Shown here piece after piece: positions 26,854 through 34,548 of a DNA stretch of 64,000 nt; the stretch's first letter is position 1, and each line of letters starts with the position of its first letter. A program made the translations under genes and the position numbers. This DNA comes from Pseudomonas lurida. Lineage in GTDB: Bacteria; Pseudomonadota; Gammaproteobacteria; Pseudomonadales; Pseudomonadaceae. The notes under the pieces are model-generated. The model made no database searches and had not been told where the DNA came from. It worked only from the letters and a program-made list of their open reading frames with translations. The stretch covers positions 975,501 to 1,039,500 of the forward strand of contig NZ_PDJB01000001.1 in NCBI RefSeq assembly GCF_002563895.1. The letters are read 5' to 3'.

Positions 26854-27282
26854 ATGACAACTTTTACTGCAAAACCGGAAACAGTTCAGCGCGACTGGTT
26901 TGTCGTCGACGCCGCTGGTCAGACCCTGGGTCGTCTGGCCACTGAAGTCGCCAGCCGTCTGCGTGGCAAGCACAAGCCTGAGTACACCCCTCACGTTGAC
27001 ACCGGTGACTACATCGTGATCATCAACGCTGAGCAGGTTCGTGTAACCGGCAACAAAGCAAGCGACAAAATGTACTACCGTCACTCCGGTTTCCCAGGCG
27101 GTATCAAGTCTTCCAACTTCGAAGGCCTGATTGCCAAGAAGCCTGAAGCCCCGATCGAAATCGCGGTCAAAGGCATGCTGCCTAAGGGCCCACTGGGTCG
27201 CGATATGTTTCGCAAGCTGAAAGTCTATGCGGGCGCTGTACACCCTCATGCTGCTCAGCAGCCCCAAGAACTGAAGTTTTAA
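26854..27282 (+). CDS. rplM: 50S ribosomal protein L13
   Basis: A 142-residue L13 with the expected [19 protein letters not shown] start, [12 protein letters not shown], and [20 protein letters not shown]. It is an early-assembly large-subunit protein. It forms the standard two-gene operon with rpsI, 14 bases downstream. Codon use is strongly biased, as expected for a highly expressed gene. Confidence 0.98.
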
Positions 27283-27296
27283 CGGAATAGTTCATT

Positions 27297-27689
27297 ATGT
27301 CGGCGACTCAAAATTACGGCACTGGCCGTCGCAAAACCGCAACCGCACGCGTTTTCCTGCGTCCGGGCACTGGCAACATCTCGATCAACAACCGCTCCCT
27401 GGACAACTTCTTCGGCCGCGAAACTGCCCGCATGGTAGTTCGTCAGCCGCTGGAACTGACCGAGACTGTTGAAAAGTTCGACATCTACGTCACCGTTATC
27501 GGTGGCGGTGTAAGTGGTCAAGCTGGCGCAATCCGCCACGGTATCACTCGCGCTCTGATGCAGTACGACGAAACCCTGCGTGGCGCTCTGCGCAAAGCTG
27601 GCTTCGTGACTCGCGATGCCCGTGAAGTTGAACGTAAGAAAGTCGGTCTGCGTAAAGCGCGTAAGCGTCCGCAGTACTCGAAGCGTTAA
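27297..27689 (+). CDS. rpsI: 30S ribosomal protein S9
   Basis: A 130-residue S9. It has [19 protein letters not shown] at the start, [15 protein letters not shown] in the middle and the conserved basic C-terminal tail ending RPQYSKR that reaches the P-site tRNA. It is the second gene of the rplM operon, which ends at a terminator 20 bases downstream. Confidence 0.98.
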
Positions 27690-27709
27690 TTCGCTTTACG
27701 TTCCACAAA

Positions 27710-27746
27710 AACGCCCAGCCTCCTCACGGAGCTGGGCGTTTTTTAT
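27710..27746 (+). terminator. Intrinsic terminator after rpsI
   Basis: AACGCCCAGC (27710-27719) pairs with GCTGGGCGTT (27731-27740), followed by TTTTATT. Confidence 0.92.
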
Positions 27747-27782
27747 TGCCTGCGATTTATGCATAAAAATCGCCGTGACAAC

Positions 27783-27809
27783 TTGCCACATCCGTAGACC
27801 CCCTATACT
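27783..27809 (+). promoter_or_regulatory. Possible promoter of petABC
   Basis: TTGCCA (27783-27788) and TATACT (27804-27809) with a short 15-base spacer, lying after the rpsI terminator. Confidence 0.35.
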
Positions 27810-27955
27810 ACAAGGCCTGGAGGCGGAGCCCCGGGCAATTCCCTTGTCATACGTGGGGCTTTTCATTACCATTCGGCAAAATTTTTATAAGTTCAGATTT
27901 AATACTTAGTAGACGCCTGATTTAACAGGCCAAAAAGCTGATGGGAGAGGACTGA

Positions 27956-28549
27956 ATGAGCAATGACGGCGTGAATGCAGGCCGGCGTCGCTTCTTGGTA
28001 GCAGCCACATCCGTGGTGGGTGCTGCAGGAGCGGTGGGGGCTGCGGTCCCGTTCGTGGGGTCATGGTTTCCCAGTGCCAAGGCGAAAGCCGCAGGTGCAC
28101 CGGTGAAGGTGAATATCAGCAAGATCGAGCCAGGACAGCAGATGATTGCTGAGTGGCGCGGCCAGCCGGTGTTCATTGTTCGTCGTACCGAGGAAATCCT
28201 GGGGAATCTGAAGAAGATCGAAGGCCAGTTATCTGACCCAAAATCCGAGAATTCCGACCAACCCGCCTACGCCAAGAACGAAGTGCGTTCGATCAAGCCA
28301 GAGATCCTGCTGCTGGTCGGTCTCTGTACCCACCTCGGATGCTCGCCAACCTTCCGCCCGGAAGTGGCCCCAGTCGACCTGGGCAAGGACTGGGTCGGTG
28401 GTTATTTCTGCCCCTGCCACGGCTCCCATTACGACCTCGCTGGCCGCGTCTACAAGTCCCAGCCTGCGCCCTTGAACCTGCCCGTGCCTCCGCATACCTA
28501 CGAAACTGACGACCTCATTGTCATTGGCCTCGATAAGGAGAACGCGTGA
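27956..28549 (+). CDS. petA: Ubiquinol-cytochrome c reductase, Rieske iron-sulfur subunit
   Basis: A 197-residue Rieske protein of the bc1 complex, which moves electrons from ubiquinol to cytochrome c1. The N-terminus has a twin-arginine-like NAGRRRFLVAATS leading into a membrane helix. The [2Fe-2S] ligands lie in CTHLGC (Cys124, His126) and CPCHGSHYD (Cys152, His155), and the disulfide cysteines Cys129 and Cys154 are present. The stop overlaps the petB start (TGATG). Confidence 0.97.
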   Translation: MSNDGVNAGRRRFLVAATSVVGAAGAVGAAVPFVGSWFPSAKAKAAGAPVKVNISKIEPGQQMIAEWRGQPVFIVRRTEEILGNLKKIEGQLSDPKSENSDQPAYAKNEVRSIKPEILLLVGLCTHLGCSPTFRPEVAPVDLGKDWVGGYFCPCHGSHYDLAGRVYKSQPAPLNLPVPPHTYETDDLIVIGLDKENA

Positions 28550-29760
28550 TGAGCAAGTTCATGGATTGGGTGGATGCGCGCTTCCCCGCCACTAAAATGT
28601 GGGAAGACCATCTCAGCAAATATTACGCGCCAAAAAACTTCAACTTCTTCTACTTCTTCGGTTCCCTGGCACTGCTGGTGCTGGTCAACCAGATCGTCAC
28701 CGGCGTCTGGCTGACGATGAGCTACACCCCGTCGGCGGAAGAGGCATTCGCCTCCGTCGAGTACATCATGCGCGACGTCGAGTACGGCTCGATCCTGCGC
28801 CTGTTGCACTCTACCGGCGCTTCGGCGTTCTTCATCGTCGTCTACCTGCACATGTTCCGTGGCCTGCTCTACGGTTCGTACCAGAAGCCCCGTGAGCTGG
28901 TGTGGGTCTTCGGCATGCTGATCTACCTGGCGCTGATGGCCGAAGCCTTCATGGGCTACCTGCTGCCGTGGGGCCAGATGTCGTACTGGGGCGCCCAGGT
29001 GATCATCTCGCTGTTCGGTGCGATCCCAGTGATTGGCAACGACCTGACCCAGTGGATCCGTGGTGACTACCTGATCTCGGGCATCACCCTGAACCGCTTC
29101 TTCGCCTTGCACGTGGTGGCCTTGCCAATTGTGATCCTGGGCCTTGTGGTGTTGCACATCCTGGCGCTGCACGAAGTCGGTTCCAACAACCCGGATGGCG
29201 TGGACATCAAGAAGCACAAGGACGAAAACGGCATCCCGCTGGATGGTATTCCGTTCCACCCTTACTACACCGTGAAGGACATTGTCGGCGTAGTGGTGTT
29301 CCTGTTCGTGTTCTGCTCGATCGTGTTCTTTTTCCCGGAGATGGGCGGTTATTTCCTGGAGAAGCCTAACTTTGAACAGGCCAACGCCTTCAAGACGCCT
29401 GAGCACATTGCACCGGTCTGGTACTTCACGCCGTTCTACGCGATCTTGCGCGCGATCCCCGACAAACTCATGGGCGTGATCGCCATGGGCGCGGCCATCG
29501 CGGTGCTGTTCGTGCTGCCTTGGCTCGACCGCAGTCCGGTCAGGTCCATGCGCTACAAGGGTTGGCTGAGCAAGATCTGGCTATGGGTGTTCTGCATTGC
29601 GTTCGTGATCCTGGGTGTACTGGGCGTGTTGGCGCCGACCCCTGAGCGTACGTTGCTGTCGCAGGTCTGCACCTTCCTGTACTTCGCCTACTTCATTCTG
29701 ATGCCGTTCTACACCCGGCTCGAGAAGACCAAACCGGTTCCGGAAAGGGTGACTGGCTGA
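28549..29760 (+). CDS. petB: Cytochrome b of the bc1 complex
   Basis: A 403-residue integral membrane cytochrome b. Features include TGVWLTMSYTPSA near the first helices, heme-ligand histidines in LLHSTGAS / YLHMFRGL and FALHVVALPI / VVLHILALHEVG, and the quinol-site PEWY-equivalent PVWYFTPFYAIL. It is a fused cyt b/subunit IV form, as usual in proteobacteria. I start it at ATG 28549, overlapping the petA stop; GTG at 28546 is in frame just upstream. Its own stop overlaps the petC start in the same way. Confidence 0.97.
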   Translation: MSKFMDWVDARFPATKMWEDHLSKYYAPKNFNFFYFFGSLALLVLVNQIVTGVWLTMSYTPSAEEAFASVEYIMRDVEYGSILRLLHSTGASAFFIVVYLHMFRGLLYGSYQKPRELVWVFGMLIYLALMAEAFMGYLLPWGQMSYWGAQVIISLFGAIPVIGNDLTQWIRGDYLISGITLNRFFALHVVALPIVILGLVVLHILALHEVGSNNPDGVDIKKHKDENGIPLDGIPFHPYYTVKDIVGVVVFLFVFCSIVFFFPEMGGYFLEKPNFEQANAFKTPEHIAPVWYFTPFYAILRAIPDKLMGVIAMGAAIAVLFVLPWLDRSPVRSMRYKGWLSKIWLWVFCIAFVILGVLGVLAPTPERTLLSQVCTFLYFAYFILMPFYTRLEKTKPVPERVTG

Positions 29761-30539
29761 TGAAAAAGTTATTCGTTGCTTTGATGCTTGCGGCCCTGCC
29801 GCTCCTGTCCTTCGCTGCCGAACACGGCGGCCCGGAGCTGGAAAAAGTCGATATCGACGTGTCTGACAAGGCGGCCATGCAAGACGGCGCGCGTACGTTC
29901 GCCAACTACTGCATGGGCTGCCACAGCGCCAAGTTCCAGCGTTACGAGCGCGTGGCCGATGACCTCGGTATCCCCCATGAAATGATGCTCGAGAAGCTGG
30001 TGTTCACCGGTGCCAAGATCGGCGATCACATGACCATCGGCATGAAGCCTGCAGACGCCAAGACCTGGTTCGGCGCAGCACCGCCTGACCTGACCCTGGT
30101 GGCGCGTGTGCGCGGTACCGACTGGCTCTACGGCTACCTGAAATCCTTCTACGAAGACCCGGCGCGCCCTTACGGCGTGAACAACCGCGTGTTCCCGAAC
30201 GTCGGCATGCCTAACGTTCTGGTCGGCCTGCAAGGCAAGCAAGTGGTAGGATGCAAGCAGATTCAGGTCGTTGAAGACGGCAAGAAGCAATACGATCCGT
30301 TGACCGGCACACCTTTGACTCATGAAGCGTGCGATCAACTGAAGATAGAAACCCCAGGTTCGTTGACAGACGAACAGTTCGACGAGAAGGTCAAGAACCT
30401 GGTGACCTTCCTGGCCTACTCGGCCAACCCGGTCAAACTGCAGCATCAGCGCATCGGTACGTATGTGTTGCTGTACCTGGCCTTCTTCTTCGTATTCGCC
30501 TATCTGCTCAAACGCGAATACTGGAAGGATGTGCATTGA
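29760..30539 (+). CDS. petC: Cytochrome c1 of the bc1 complex
   Basis: A 259-residue protein with a signal peptide (MKKLFVALMLAALPLLSFAA) and a single c-heme site NYCMGCH (Cys51, Cys54, His55). A methionine ligand candidate lies near residue 92 (IGMKPADAKTW). A C-terminal membrane anchor (IGTYVLLYLAFFFVFAYLL) is followed by a basic tail. It is the last gene of petABC, translationally overlapped with petB. Confidence 0.96.
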   Translation: MKKLFVALMLAALPLLSFAAEHGGPELEKVDIDVSDKAAMQDGARTFANYCMGCHSAKFQRYERVADDLGIPHEMMLEKLVFTGAKIGDHMTIGMKPADAKTWFGAAPPDLTLVARVRGTDWLYGYLKSFYEDPARPYGVNNRVFPNVGMPNVLVGLQGKQVVGCKQIQVVEDGKKQYDPLTGTPLTHEACDQLKIETPGSLTDEQFDEKVKNLVTFLAYSANPVKLQHQRIGTYVLLYLAFFFVFAYLLKREYWKDVH

Positions 30540-30568
30540 TCCAACCGTAAGCAATTGCTGTTAATCTT

Positions 30569-30650
30569 GCGCGCCCAGCGGCATCTCTGAATACGTAGCG
30601 GTCTGGTTGTACCAGGCGTTACAGGGATGCTCTCTGGGCGCGCTCGTTTT
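30569..30650 (+). ncRNA. Long structured hairpin between petC and sspA (terminator or leader)
   Basis: Three nested stems are visible: GCGCGCCCAG (30569-30578) with CTGGGCGCGC (30634-30643); GCATCTCTG (30581-30589) with CAGGGATGC (30622-30630, one G-U); and CTGG (30603-30606) with CCAG (30612-30615). TCGTTTTTG follows. It may be the pet operon terminator, an sspA leader or a processed small RNA. Confidence 0.5.
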
Positions 30651-30688
30651 TGAGCTTTCGATAATTTCAACAAGCGAGGAGGACCGCC

Positions 30689-31306
30689 ATGGGCGTGACC
30701 AACCGGTTGGCCTGTTACTCCGACCCCGCCGACCACTATTCCCACCGAGTACGTATCGTGCTCGCAGAGAAGGGTGTCAGCGCCGAGATCATCAGTGTGG
30801 AAGCAGGTCGTCATCCACCCAAACTGATCGAAGTGAACCCTTACGGCAGCTTGCCCACCCTGGTCGATCGTGACCTGGCGTTGTGGGAGTCGACCGTCGT
30901 GATGGAATACCTGGATGAGCGTTATCCGCATCCACCCTTGCTGCCGGTGTACCCGGTGGCGCGTGCCAACAGCCGGCTGCTGATCCATCGGATCCAGCGT
31001 GACTGGTGCGGCTTGGTGGATGTGATTCTGGATACCCGCAGCAAAGAAGCGGCACGTGTACAGGCGCGTAAGGAATTGCGCGAGAGCCTGACCGGCGTTT
31101 CGCCGTTGTTCGCCGATAAACCTTTTTTCCTCAGTGAGGAACAAAGTTTGGTGGATTGCTGCCTATTACCGATACTCTGGCGTTTGCCGATTCTCGGTAT
31201 TGAACTGCCGCGGCCGGCCAAGCCGCTGCTTGATTACATGGAGCGCCAGTTTGCGCGTGAGGCTTTCCAGGCGAGTCTGTCTGGCGTCGAACGCGATATG
31301 CGCTAA
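30689..31306 (+). CDS. sspA: Stringent starvation protein A
   Basis: A 205-residue glutathione-S-transferase-fold protein that binds RNA polymerase and affects stationary-phase and virulence genes. The thioredoxin-like N-terminal domain has [20 protein letters not shown] and [10 protein letters not shown], and the conserved surface block [19 protein letters not shown] (around residues 66-84) follows. As in other SspA proteins, GST catalytic residues are not expected. A strong GAGGAGG precedes the ATG. sspB follows after 17 bases. Confidence 0.95.
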   Translation: MGVTNRLACYSDPADHYSHRVRIVLAEKGVSAEIISVEAGRHPPKLIEVNPYGSLPTLVDRDLALWESTVVMEYLDERYPHPPLLPVYPVARANSRLLIHRIQRDWCGLVDVILDTRSKEAARVQARKELRESLTGVSPLFADKPFFLSEEQSLVDCCLLPILWRLPILGIELPRPAKPLLDYMERQFAREAFQASLSGVERDMR

Positions 31307-31323
31307 GGCTTAAGGAGCCGCTG

Positions 31324-31743
31324 ATGAACTCCAGTCGACCCTACCTGGTCCGCGCGCTCTATGAGTGGATTGTGGACAACGATTGCACCCCGCACATGCT
31401 GGTCAATTCCGAATTTCCTGCGGTTCAGGTACCGCAGGGTTTTGCCAGCGACGGGCAGATTGTGCTGAACGTATCACCCAGCGCCGTGCGCCACCTGCAC
31501 ATGGACAATGAAGCGGTAAGCTTCGAAGGGCGTTTCGGCGGTGTGCCGCATACGCTGTACGTGCCCATTGGCGCCATCCTCGGCATTTACGCCCGGGAGA
31601 ACGGCCAAGGCATGGTGTTCGATCTGGAATCACCTTTCGAGGATGACGAATCGATCGAGACCGAAGAGGGCGATGATCTGCCGCCACCGGATTCCGAGCC
31701 ACCGCGCCCGAGTGGCCGGCCGAGCCTGAAAGTCGTGAAGTAG
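31324..31743 (+). CDS. sspB: SspB, ClpXP adaptor (protease specificity-enhancing factor)
   Basis: A 139-residue adaptor that delivers ssrA-tagged proteins to ClpXP. The folded domain is residues ~5-110 (SSRPYLVRALYEWIVDNDCT; VPIGAILGIYARENG). An acidic, flexible linker follows (EDDESIETEEGDDLPPPD). The short C-terminal ClpX-binding tail ends GRPSLKVVK. It is co-transcribed with sspA and followed by a terminator. Confidence 0.95.
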   Translation: MNSSRPYLVRALYEWIVDNDCTPHMLVNSEFPAVQVPQGFASDGQIVLNVSPSAVRHLHMDNEAVSFEGRFGGVPHTLYVPIGAILGIYARENGQGMVFDLESPFEDDESIETEEGDDLPPPDSEPPRPSGRPSLKVVK

Positions 31744-31770
31744 CGAGCTGTCCCCTTGGGGTTAGCTGAA

Positions 31771-31803
31771 AAAATGCCTCGACCTGCGTCGGGGCATTTT
31801 TTT
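31771..31803 (+). terminator. Intrinsic terminator after sspB
   Basis: AAAATGCCTCGAC pairs with GTCGGGGCATTTT (one G-U) around CTGC, then more Ts. Confidence 0.9.
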
Positions 31804-31838
31804 GCGCGCACGATAAGGATGAAAGTCGCGGCCAGACG

Positions 31839-31852
31839 GTGATCGTACAACC
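31839..31852. promoter_or_regulatory. Candidate operator for the FadR-type regulator (autoregulation)
   Basis: GTGATCGTACAACC, read on the minus strand as GGTTGTACGATCAC, matches 13 of 14 bases of the sequence before kdgD (34470-34483). It lies about 50 bases upstream of the regulator start. The motif contains the TNGT-ACNA core expected for FadR-subfamily operators. Confidence 0.6.
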
Positions 31853-31901
31853 ACCATGGGCTATGATGCGTGCTCAAGCTCACCGAGAAAGATGATTCAT
31901 C

Positions 31902-32651
31902 ATGGAAAACGCCAACACCGCCCCTCGTCTTCCCCGCAAGCGCCGTAGCCTTGCCCAGGAATTGGTCACGGTGTTGTCCGAGCAGATCCGCGACGGCCAA
32001 CTCAAGCGTGGCGACAAACTGCCCACCGAGTCGGCGATCATGGACGCCCATGGGGTCAGCCGCACCGTGGTGCGCGAGGCGATCTCACGCTTGCAGGCAG
32101 CGGGGCAGGTCGAAACCCGTCACGGTATCGGTACCTTCGTGCTGGACACACCGAGCCCGAGTGGCTTTCGCATCGACCCGGCCACGGTGGTGACCCTGCG
32201 TGATGTACTGGCGATTCTGGAACTGCGGATCAGCCTGGAAGTGGAGTCGGCAGGCCTCGCGGCGTTACGTCGTAGTGACGAACAGTTGGCCGCCATGCGT
32301 GCGGCACTCGATGCCTTGAATGAAAGTGCCGCCCATGCCGGCGATGCTGTGGCCTCAGACTTCGCGTTCCACTTGGAAATTGCCCTGTCCACCGGCAACC
32401 GCTACTTCACCGACATCATGACCCACCTGGGCACCAGCATCATCCCGCGTACCCGCCTCAATTCGGCGCGGCTGGCCCATGATGACCAGCAGCACTACAT
32501 GGGGCGCCTGAGTCGTGAGCATGAAGAGATCTATGAGGCGATTGCCCGCCAGGATTCGGATGCGGCGCGGGCGGCCATGCGGTTGCATTTGACCAACAGC
32601 CGGGAACGGCTGCGCCATGCCCATGAAGAGGCGCAAGCGCAGCGCGGGTGA
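31902..32651 (+). CDS. FadR/GntR-type repressor, probable regulator of glucarate/galactarate genes
   Basis: A 249-residue FCD-type GntR regulator. The N-terminal winged helix-turn-helix (GDKLPTESAIMDAHGVSRTVVREAISRLQAAGQVETRHGIGTFV cut here in two: residues ~37-60 and ~60-82) leads to an all-helical FCD ligand domain. That domain has the metal/ligand residues of FAFHLEIALSTGN, and the late LSREHEEIYEAIARQD contains the expected His. FCD regulators commonly sense sugar acids. An operator-like site lies both before this gene and before kdgD, which links it to the downstream pathway despite the intervening cassette. Its stop is one base from the stop of the opposing gene. Confidence 0.85.
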   Translation: MENANTAPRLPRKRRSLAQELVTVLSEQIRDGQLKRGDKLPTESAIMDAHGVSRTVVREAISRLQAAGQVETRHGIGTFVLDTPSPSGFRIDPATVVTLRDVLAILELRISLEVESAGLAALRRSDEQLAAMRAALDALNESAAHAGDAVASDFAFHLEIALSTGNRYFTDIMTHLGTSIIPRTRLNSARLAHDDQQHYMGRLSREHEEIYEAIARQDSDAARAAMRLHLTNSRERLRHAHEEAQAQRG

Positions 32652-32652
32652 G

Positions 32653-33027
32653 CTATCTGGTGATGGTCAGCGAAATCGGCGCAGAGCTCAGCGGTACGCT
32701 GGATTCACCGATGGTTTGATAGCGCAGCAGTGTGGTCTGGTCTGCAAATCGCTCCAAGGCTGATTTGGGAACCTCCACTGTCAGGTTCGGAAGCTGTTGA
32801 TAGTCTTGCGCATCCTCCGGACATTCACCTGCGCTGATCTTGTCCCCCGACCAGGCAGGCTCTTCCGGATCAGCGCCCAGAATCGCGTACACCGTCCCCT
32901 CTGGAAAGAGGCGAGCGTCTTCTGGAATGAAGACCACCAAAGGGCCTGTGAACGTGGACAGGCTGATCTCCGCTTGGTCAAAGGGGCCAGTGACAGTGAT
33001 AGTGAGGCCAGGGACTGGATTTTCCAT
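32653..33027 (-). CDS. Unknown 124-residue protein, second gene of the SOS-box cassette
   Basis: The start is MENPVPGLTITVTGPFDQAE; the ATG at 33027 has GGAG eight bases upstream, better than the in-frame ATG at 33063. The protein is acidic, has no signal peptide or membrane helix, and its alternating hydrophobic pattern suggests an all-beta fold: ITVTGPF..AEISLS, PLVVFIP, LTVEVPKSAL, LLRYQTIG, ISLTITR. I do not recognise the family. It lies 132 bases downstream of the phospholipase-like gene with no terminator visible, so the two are probably co-transcribed. An immunity or partner protein is a possible reading but is unsupported by sequence. It ends 1 base from the converging regulator gene. 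Confidence 0.6.
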   Translation of the reverse strand: MENPVPGLTITVTGPFDQAEISLSTFTGPLVVFIPEDARLFPEGTVYAILGADPEEPAWSGDKISAGECPEDAQDYQQLPNLTVEVPKSALERFADQTTLLRYQTIGESSVPLSSAPISLTITR

Positions 33028-33159
33028 GATGAGCGCTCCGATGCCATTGCGGTGGTAGGTCAACCCAGGGTTCAGATTCCTGGCTCCTGAGCCACCTTAT
33101 CCACCGCAGCGGCGCTGTATGAAACTGTTAGAAATCACAGTTTCGATAAACGGTATTCC

Positions 33160-34314
33160 TCACGTAGGAGTATTCGGTTTGTAATCCTTGAGCAGCAAAT
33201 ACGTACTCCATCCCCACCAATCATTGGTCCATTGCTTGTCGTTCAAGTTATTCACGTCCTTGCGGCGCAACACTTTGTTTCCCTCCATCTTGAACAGCGG
33301 CGAGAAATTATTTGCCGGGTTTTGCGCGGCATTCAGATCCGGCACATACAGGGGCGCCTGGAATTCGGCCGGGGAGGGGGCAACACCCTTGATAAAGGTG
33401 TCGAAGATCTCATCCGCCGAGGCTTGCACCGCACGTTTGACCTGCTCCCGGTTGTCCGCGTCGATGGCGTCGAAGTAGCGTTTATCCCCATAGGCATGCC
33501 ATTGGTCTCCGTGGGCATTGCGTACCTTGAGCCCGAACTTGCTGTCTTCGTCGTGCATGAAACGGCTGATCAGCGAGCCCAATTCGCCGGGTGTCACGAC
33601 TGCAGCCAACTGCTTGCGCGGTACGCGCAGGTGGCCGGCGGAGAACAGGTCGGTCAAGAAGTGATCAGCAAAACTGTTCATGGCATACGCCAGTTCCAGT
33701 GCCTGGTCGGTACCTGTTTGATGCGCCACCACTGCCTGCTGCAACGCCGCCGTATGGCCGGCAAGGTAGGCCGACAGTGCCCATTCGCCGAAGTGGTCGG
33801 CATTGTCCGCCGCCAATTTCAGGTAGCGTCCCAATGGAATCAGTGCCGAAACGGCGCTGCCTCCTCCGGTGATGCGGTTCCACTCTTCAGACAACGAATC
33901 GCCCAGCGCGTCATAAGCCTCATGGGCTTGCTTGCCGTCCTTGATCGCCTGCTTGACCGCATTGATCTCCTTTTGCATCACCGCGAGGATCTTGTGCGCT
34001 TCTTCCCGCGAAGCGGGCAGCACCGCCAGGCTGTTGAAGGCGGCGTTAAAGCGTTGCACGCGTTCCGCAGGCGAGGCACCGTCGCTGATGGGCTGGCCTG
34101 GGATGCCGTAGAAGTCGCCGCCCAGTGCGATCACTTGGCCATACGTCAGCGCCAGTCCGTTGGGCAGGTGCAGTTCGACTTGGCGTGCGGGGATCGCCGG
34201 GGCGTCCTTGACGAAACGCAACAGCGTGTCGTCGCCAATGGCGGTGTGTTCACCCCCTTCGAAACGCAGGGTGGGCGGGTTCTTTTCGGGTGCCGCGAGT
34301 TCTAGACCTGACAT
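33160..34314 (-). CDS. Zinc phospholipase C-like protein under a LexA-box promoter
   Basis: A 384-residue protein with features of metal-dependent phospholipase C/P1-nuclease-like enzymes. These are YGQVIALGGDFYG (58-70), NADHFGEWALSAYLAGHTAAL (a His174/His187 segment starting at residue 171), FADHFLTDLFSAGHLRVPR (His218, Asp222, His228) and MHDEDSKFGLKVRNAHGDQWH (His254, Asp255, His268, His273). Those His/Asp residues are candidate zinc ligands. No signal peptide or membrane helix is present, unlike secreted bacterial phospholipases C, so the protein stays inside or leaves by lysis or a dedicated secretion system. The AGGAG-like GGAGC precedes the ATG at 34314. A consensus LexA box lies 40 bases upstream. 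The gene splits the glucarate regulator from its operon. The enzymatic call is from motifs; substrate unknown. Confidence 0.7.
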   Translation of the reverse strand: MSGLELAAPEKNPPTLRFEGGEHTAIGDDTLLRFVKDAPAIPARQVELHLPNGLALTYGQVIALGGDFYGIPGQPISDGASPAERVQRFNAAFNSLAVLPASREEAHKILAVMQKEINAVKQAIKDGKQAHEAYDALGDSLSEEWNRITGGGSAVSALIPLGRYLKLAADNADHFGEWALSAYLAGHTAALQQAVVAHQTGTDQALELAYAMNSFADHFLTDLFSAGHLRVPRKQLAAVVTPGELGSLISRFMHDEDSKFGLKVRNAHGDQWHAYGDKRYFDAIDADNREQVKRAVQASADEIFDTFIKGVAPSPAEFQAPLYVPDLNAAQNPANNFSPLFKMEGNKVLRRKDVNNLNDKQWTNDWWGWSTYLLLKDYKPNTPT

Positions 34315-34353
34315 GTTAGCTCCTTGCTATGTCGTAGGAATCTTCCGTAATAA

Positions 34354-34405
34354 CTGTATGTATATACAGTTAATGCGAGCATAGAGGAAAAACTTCCTAC
34401 GTCAA
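34354..34405 (-). promoter_or_regulatory. Promoter with LexA (SOS) box for the phospholipase-like cassette
   Basis: On the minus strand: -35 TTGACG (34405-34400), 16-base spacer, -10 TATGCT (34383-34378). Then comes the LexA box at 34369-34354, CTGTATATACATACAG on that strand, extended to AACTG...CAGTT. It fits the CTGT-N8-ACAG consensus perfectly and covers the predicted start point. Confidence 0.8.
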
Positions 34406-34452
34406 GAACTCACGCTTCAACTCGGCGGAGGATGAAGTCTGATGAATTGCTG

Positions 34453-34490
34453 TTGACGAATCTTTTTATGGTTGTACGATGACGTACGAC
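34453..34490 (+). promoter_or_regulatory. kdgD promoter with FadR-type operator over the -10
   Basis: -35 TTGACG (34453-34458), 16 bases, -10 TACGAT (34475-34480). The inverted repeat TTGTACG-ATGA-CGTACGA lies at about 34472-34489 and overlaps the -10, as expected for repression. The same 14-mer occurs before the regulator gene at 31839. Confidence 0.6.
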
Positions 34491-34548
34491 ATCACCAAAA
34501 CCAACAACAACCTTTCGACAGAAAGTCTTCGCCCAGGGTGTTCGAATA

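Noticed and set aside
34354..34369. LexA box as a regulator of kdgD on the plus strand
   Set aside because: It lies about 180 bases upstream of kdgD, beyond the kdgD promoter at 34453, whereas it sits exactly at the predicted start of the divergent promoter.
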